From: Chloroflexia bacterium
GTDB lineage: Bacteria > Chloroflexota > Chloroflexia > QHBQ01 > JADMIH01
Length of the DNA stretch: 8,746 nucleotides
Reading direction: 5' to 3'
NCBI GenBank assembly: GCA_025927935.1
Contig: JAICKM010000262.1
Location: 1-8,746, forward strand
Part shown: one piece after another, positions 5,956 to 8,746 of the stretch
Numbering within the stretch: the first letter of the stretch is position 1
How the letters are laid out: every line of letters begins with the position of its first letter
The notes under the pieces: generated by a model
What the model was told of the DNA's origin: nothing
Database searches by the model: none
The model's input: only the letters and a program-made list of their open reading frames with translations
Translations under genes and position numbers: made by a program

Positions 5956-7280
5956 TAGATACCGCAAACAGCGCAGACCCCCGGTCGTTAACGGTCGCCG
6001 TCGTCGGCCTGGGCAAGATCGGATTGCCGCTGGCCGCACAATTCGCCCGGCATGCGGGCGCCGTCATCGGCTGCGATATCAATCCACAGGTAGCCGAGGC
6101 CGTGAGCGCGGGCGCGTGCCCCATCGGCGAGGAGCCGGGCCTGCCCGAGCGCGTGGCCGCCGCGGTGGACGCCGGGCGCCTGCGCGCGACCACGCATACC
6201 GCCGAGGCGGTGGCCGAGAGCAACGTCGTGGTGATCATCGTGCCGCTGCTGGTCGATGAAACCGGCGCCGTCGATTATCGGATGGTCGACTCGGCTACCC
6301 GCGACGTGGCTCGCGGCCTGCAACCCGGCACGCTGGTGATCTACGAGACGACGCTGCCGGTGGGCACCACGCGCACGCGCCTGGGGCCGCTGCTCGAAGC
6401 CGGATCGGGCCTGCGGATGGGCCGCGACTTCCTGCTCGCGTTCAGCCCGGAGCGCGTCTATAGCGGGCGCATCTTTCAGGATCTGGCGACCTACCCAAAG
6501 ATCGTCGGCGGCATTGACGCGCCGAGCACTGCCGCCGCCGTGGCTTTCTACCGGCGGGTGCTGAACCACGCCGCGATCCGCGCCGTCCAGGATGCCGAGA
6601 CCGCCGAACTGGTCAAGCTGCTGGAAACGACATACCGCGATGTGAACATCGCGCTGGCTAGCGAGTTCGCGCGCTACGCAGCAGAGCGCGGCCTGCCCAT
6701 CGACGAAGCGATTGCCGCCGCCAACACCCAGCCCTATTCGCATATCCACCGGCCCGGCATCGGCGTCGGCGGGCATTGCATCCCGGTCTACCCCTATTTC
6801 CTGATCAACGACGACCCGGCGGGCCATCTGACCTTGCCGCGCGCCGCACGCCAGGCCAACGACGGTATGGCCGCCTGGGCGCTGTCCCAACTGGGCGCCG
6901 TGTTGGGCGGCCTGGCCGGGCGGCAGATCCTCATCCTGGGGTACAGCTCCCGCGAGAATGTGAAAGAAACGGCCTTCACCACCGCCAAACTGCTCATCCG
7001 CGATCTCCAGGCGGCCGAGGCCCGCCCGCTGATCATGGACCCGCTCTACACGCTGGAGGAACTGGCCGCCTCCGGGGCGACCCCGCTCCCGCCCAGCGAG
7101 ACGCCGCCGGTGGACGCCGTGATTGTGCAAGCCTATCACGCTGCCTTCAGCACTCTGGATTGGGCCACCTTCGCCGCGCAAGGCTGCCGGGTGGTGCTCG
7201 ACGGGCGCAACATCCTCGACGCTCAGACCCAGGCGGCCATCCGGGCCGCGGGCATGATCTATCTGGGCATCGGGCGCTAA
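5952..7280 (+). CDS. UDP-glucose/GDP-mannose dehydrogenase-family nucleotide-sugar 6-dehydrogenase
   Basis: This 442-residue enzyme would oxidise C6 of a nucleotide sugar twice, to the uronic acid, with NAD. The N-terminal Rossmann motif is GLGKIGLP (19-26). YETTLPVGTT (131-140) and SPERVYSG (165-172) follow, then the helix ELVKLLETTYRDVNIALASE (219-238). The catalytic Cys276 lies in GIGVGGHCIPVYPYF (269-283). The C-terminal domain starts near 322 and carries ILGYSSRENVKETAF (328-342). The GGHC loop places it with WecC/WbpA/TviB-type N-acetylhexosamine dehydrogenases rather than classical UDP-glucose dehydrogenases, which have a GGSC-type loop. Tyr280 stands where most relatives have Asp, and VKET replaces the usual Asp/Arg-containing segment. 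It overlaps the preceding stop by four bases (ATGA). Its substrate is likely a UDP-HexNAc or its 3-acetamido derivative (inference). Confidence 0.93.
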   Translation: MIDTANSADPRSLTVAVVGLGKIGLPLAAQFARHAGAVIGCDINPQVAEAVSAGACPIGEEPGLPERVAAAVDAGRLRATTHTAEAVAESNVVVIIVPLLVDETGAVDYRMVDSATRDVARGLQPGTLVIYETTLPVGTTRTRLGPLLEAGSGLRMGRDFLLAFSPERVYSGRIFQDLATYPKIVGGIDAPSTAAAVAFYRRVLNHAAIRAVQDAETAELVKLLETTYRDVNIALASEFARYAAERGLPIDEAIAAANTQPYSHIHRPGIGVGGHCIPVYPYFLINDDPAGHLTLPRAARQANDGMAAWALSQLGAVLGGLAGRQILILGYSSRENVKETAFTTAKLLIRDLQAAEARPLIMDPLYTLEELAASGATPLPPSETPPVDAVIVQAYHAAFSTLDWATFAAQGCRVVLDGRNILDAQTQAAIRAAGMIYLGIGR

Positions 7281-7327
7281 GCGGTCTGTATGGCCCGGCA
7301 CGCGATCCAGGCGGGTCACGAGCAGTA

Positions 7328-7336
7328 TGGTATAAT
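7328..7336 (+). promoter_or_regulatory. Extended -10 promoter ahead of the 4,6-dehydratase gene
   Basis: TGG followed by a perfect TATAAT (7331-7336) sits in the 82-base gap between the 6-dehydrogenase stop and the dehydratase ATG. No convincing -35 is found at 16-18 bases upstream, which the extended motif can tolerate. The start point would be near 7343, leaving a leader of about 20 bases to the ATG at 7363. I see no terminator in the gap, so readthrough from the upstream operon is also likely. Confidence 0.6.
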
Positions 7337-7362
7337 GACTTCTAGCGTTTTGGATATTGTGC

Positions 7363-8391
7363 ATGACTGAATCTTCGCCAACTGTTGCTACCCCACAAAC
7401 GGTGCCCTGGGCCGGGCGCCGGGTGCTGATCACCGGCGCCGGGGGATTTATCGGAAGCCACCTGGCCGAGCAACTGGCGCGGGAAGGCGCACAGGTGCGC
7501 GCCTTCGTGCATTATAACGCGCGCAACGACTGGGGTCTGCTCCAGGCGCTGCCGCCCGACGTGGCCGCCGCCGTGGAAGTGGTGCCCGGTGACTTGAAGG
7601 ACCCGGAGGCGTTGCGTAGCGCCGCCGAGAATATAGAGGTCATTTTCCACCTGGGCGCCCTCATCGCCATCCCGTATTCATACAGGCACCCGGTTGACGT
7701 GGTGCAGGCTAACGTGCTGGGCACACTGCACGTCTTGAACGCCGCGCGGGCCGCGGGTGTGGCCCGGCTGGTGCATACCTCGACCAGCGAGGTCTACGGC
7801 ACCGCCCGCTACGCGCCGATTGACGAGGACCATCCCTTGCAGGGCCAATCGCCCTACGCGGCCAGCAAGATCGGCGCGGACAAACTGGTCGAAAGCTATG
7901 TGCGCTCGTTTGATCTGCCGGCGGTCACGGTGCGCCCGTTCAACACCTATGGCCCCGGCCAGTCGGCGCGCGCCGTCATACCGGCCATTATCACACAGGC
8001 GTTGAGTGGCGATGTGGTGCGCCTGGGCGCGCTGACCCCCACGCGGGATCTAACCTATGTGGCCGATACGGTGGACGGCTTTTTGCGCGCGGGCAGCGTC
8101 GCGGGCGTCGCGGGCGAGACCATCAACCTCGGCTCCGGCACGGAGATCGCTATCGGCACGCTGGCCGAGCGGATCATCGACCTGATCGGCAAGCCCGTGC
8201 GGTTGGAAACCGATGCCGGCCGCCTGCGCCCCGCCCGCAGTGAGGTGATGCGCTTGATCTCCGATAATCGCAAAGCGGCGGCGTTGCTCGGGTGGCGCCC
8301 CACGACCTCGCTGGACGAGGGGCTGGCCCGGACCATTGAGTGGATACAGGGCGAGTTGCACCGCTACAAACCCGCGATCTATAATGTGTGA
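7363..8391 (+). CDS. NAD-dependent nucleotide-sugar 4,6-dehydratase, LegB-like extended SDR
   Basis: This 342-residue extended short-chain dehydrogenase would convert a nucleotide-activated hexose or N-acetylhexosamine to the 4-keto-6-deoxy sugar. The Rossmann motif is TGAGGFIG (24-31). The active site has Thr141-Ser142-Glu143 in TSTSEVYG and Tyr165-xxx-Lys169 in SPYAASK. The Thr-Ser-Glu triplet is the dehydratase signature; 4-epimerases lack the acidic residue. FVHYNARNDWGLL (48-60), GQSPYAASKIGADKL (161-175) and LGALTPTRDLTYV (221-233) recall the LegB group of UDP/GDP-GlcNAc 4,6-dehydratases in legionaminic acid synthesis. ATG at 7363 is preferred; a TTG two codons upstream (7357) is possible and GGAT at 7352-7355 is a weak ribosome site. 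It has its own promoter, and the next gene starts six bases after its stop. The family is certain, the LegB subgroup likely, and the nucleotide (UDP or GDP) is not determined by the sequence I can read. Confidence 0.92.
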   Translation: MTESSPTVATPQTVPWAGRRVLITGAGGFIGSHLAEQLAREGAQVRAFVHYNARNDWGLLQALPPDVAAAVEVVPGDLKDPEALRSAAENIEVIFHLGALIAIPYSYRHPVDVVQANVLGTLHVLNAARAAGVARLVHTSTSEVYGTARYAPIDEDHPLQGQSPYAASKIGADKLVESYVRSFDLPAVTVRPFNTYGPGQSARAVIPAIITQALSGDVVRLGALTPTRDLTYVADTVDGFLRAGSVAGVAGETINLGSGTEIAIGTLAERIIDLIGKPVRLETDAGRLRPARSEVMRLISDNRKAAALLGWRPTTSLDEGLARTIEWIQGELHRYKPAIYNV

Positions 8392-8397
8392 GTTGCG

Positions 8398-8746
8398 ATG
8401 AAAGCTGTGATCCTGGCCGGCGGTAAAGGCACGCGCCTGGCGCCGTACACGACCGTGTTCCCCAAGCCGATGATGCCGGTCGGCGATATCCCCATTCTGG
8501 AAGTGGTCATCCGGCAGTTAAGCACGGCGGGCTTCACCGACATCACGCTGGCCGTGGGGCACCTGGCCGAGCTTTTGATGGCCTACTTCGGCGACGGCAG
8601 CAAATTCGGCGTGTGCCTGCGCTATGCCCGCGAGGAGATGCCGCTGGGCACTGCCGGGCCACTGGCAACCATCCCTGGCCTCGATGAGCCGTTCCTGGTC
8701 ATGAACGGCGACTTGCTGACGACGCTCGATTACCGCGAACTGCTGA
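8398..8746 (+). CDS. Sugar-1-phosphate nucleotidyltransferase (C-terminus beyond window)
   Basis: The frame from ATG 8398 is open to the right edge, giving 116 residues of an enzyme that joins a sugar 1-phosphate to an NTP with release of pyrophosphate. The signature loop GGKGTRLAPYT (8-18) and FPKPMMPVG (21-29) bind nucleotide and phosphate. EMPLGTAGPL (80-89) and VMNGDLLT (101-108) carry the sugar contacts and the metal-binding Asp105. The fold is the RmlA/ManC/GlmU-type nucleotidyltransferase domain. The sequence resembles the short guanylyltransferase-like group that includes PtmE of the Campylobacter legionaminate pathway, but the visible part cannot fix base or sugar. It lies six bases after the dehydratase stop, so the two are probably co-transcribed and act in series: this enzyme makes the nucleotide sugar and the dehydratase modifies it. 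The ribosome site is weak. Confidence 0.92.
   Translation, partial: MKAVILAGGKGTRLAPYTTVFPKPMMPVGDIPILEVVIRQLSTAGFTDITLAVGHLAELLMAYFGDGSKFGVCLRYAREEMPLGTAGPLATIPGLDEPFLVMNGDLLTTLDYRELL

Noticed and set aside
5988..7433. Minus-strand open frame of 481 codons opposite the 6-dehydrogenase
   Set aside because: It is long only because stop codons are rare on the complement of GC-rich codons. The plus strand carries complete catalytic motifs.
8380..8385. A third TATAAT just before the nucleotidyltransferase gene
   Set aside because: It lies within the last sense codons of the dehydratase (Ile-Tyr-Asn-Val), has no TGn extension and only a poor -35, so coincidence with coding sequence is the simpler reading.

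Overview
The window looks like chromosomal DNA from a GC-rich bacterium, most likely a member of the Chloroflexota (inference). The best clue is the Pro/Thr-rich TPTATP-style linkers in the first lipoprotein, which are typical of that phylum. Codon use is strongly G/C at third positions throughout. I saw no RNA gene, transposase, CRISPR array, phage gene or attachment site.

Layout. Positions 1-1554 (minus strand) hold a secreted lipoprotein with a DUF4015 glycosyl-hydrolase-like barrel, cut by the left edge. It has a good promoter and ribosome binding site. Positions 1806-4019 (minus) hold a six-helix membrane diguanylate cyclase with two GAF domains and an intact GGEEF active site but a substituted I-site. 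Positions 4020-4327 form a divergent control region with a clear extended -10 promoter pointing right. Positions 4328-7280 (plus) are a tight three-gene operon: a left-handed beta-helix sugar N-acetyltransferase, a Gfo/Idh/MocA sugar 3-dehydrogenase and a nucleotide-sugar 6-dehydrogenase. Both junctions are 4-base ATGA overlaps. After a short gap with a second extended -10 promoter come a LegB-type NAD-dependent 4,6-dehydratase (7363-8391) and a sugar-1-phosphate nucleotidyltransferase (from 8398, cut by the right edge).

How the genes fit together. The plus-strand genes form a nucleotide-sugar supply cluster for a surface polysaccharide or glycoprotein glycan. The acetyltransferase, 3-dehydrogenase and 6-dehydrogenase match three of the four activities expected for a UDP-2,3-diacetamido-2,3-dideoxy-uronic acid. 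The 3-aminotransferase is not in the window. The nucleotidyltransferase and 4,6-dehydratase suggest a second activated 6-deoxy sugar, possibly of the legionaminic/bacillosamine type. The divergent cyclic-di-GMP synthase and the hydrolase-like lipoprotein are plausible partners in cell-surface glycan control, but only by adjacency.

I see no convincing undescribed system. The most useful leads are the missing aminotransferase, the zinc-ribbon-like tail on the acetyltransferase, the altered I-site of the cyclase, the interrupted regulatory-like domain in the lipoprotein, and the paired extended -10 promoters.
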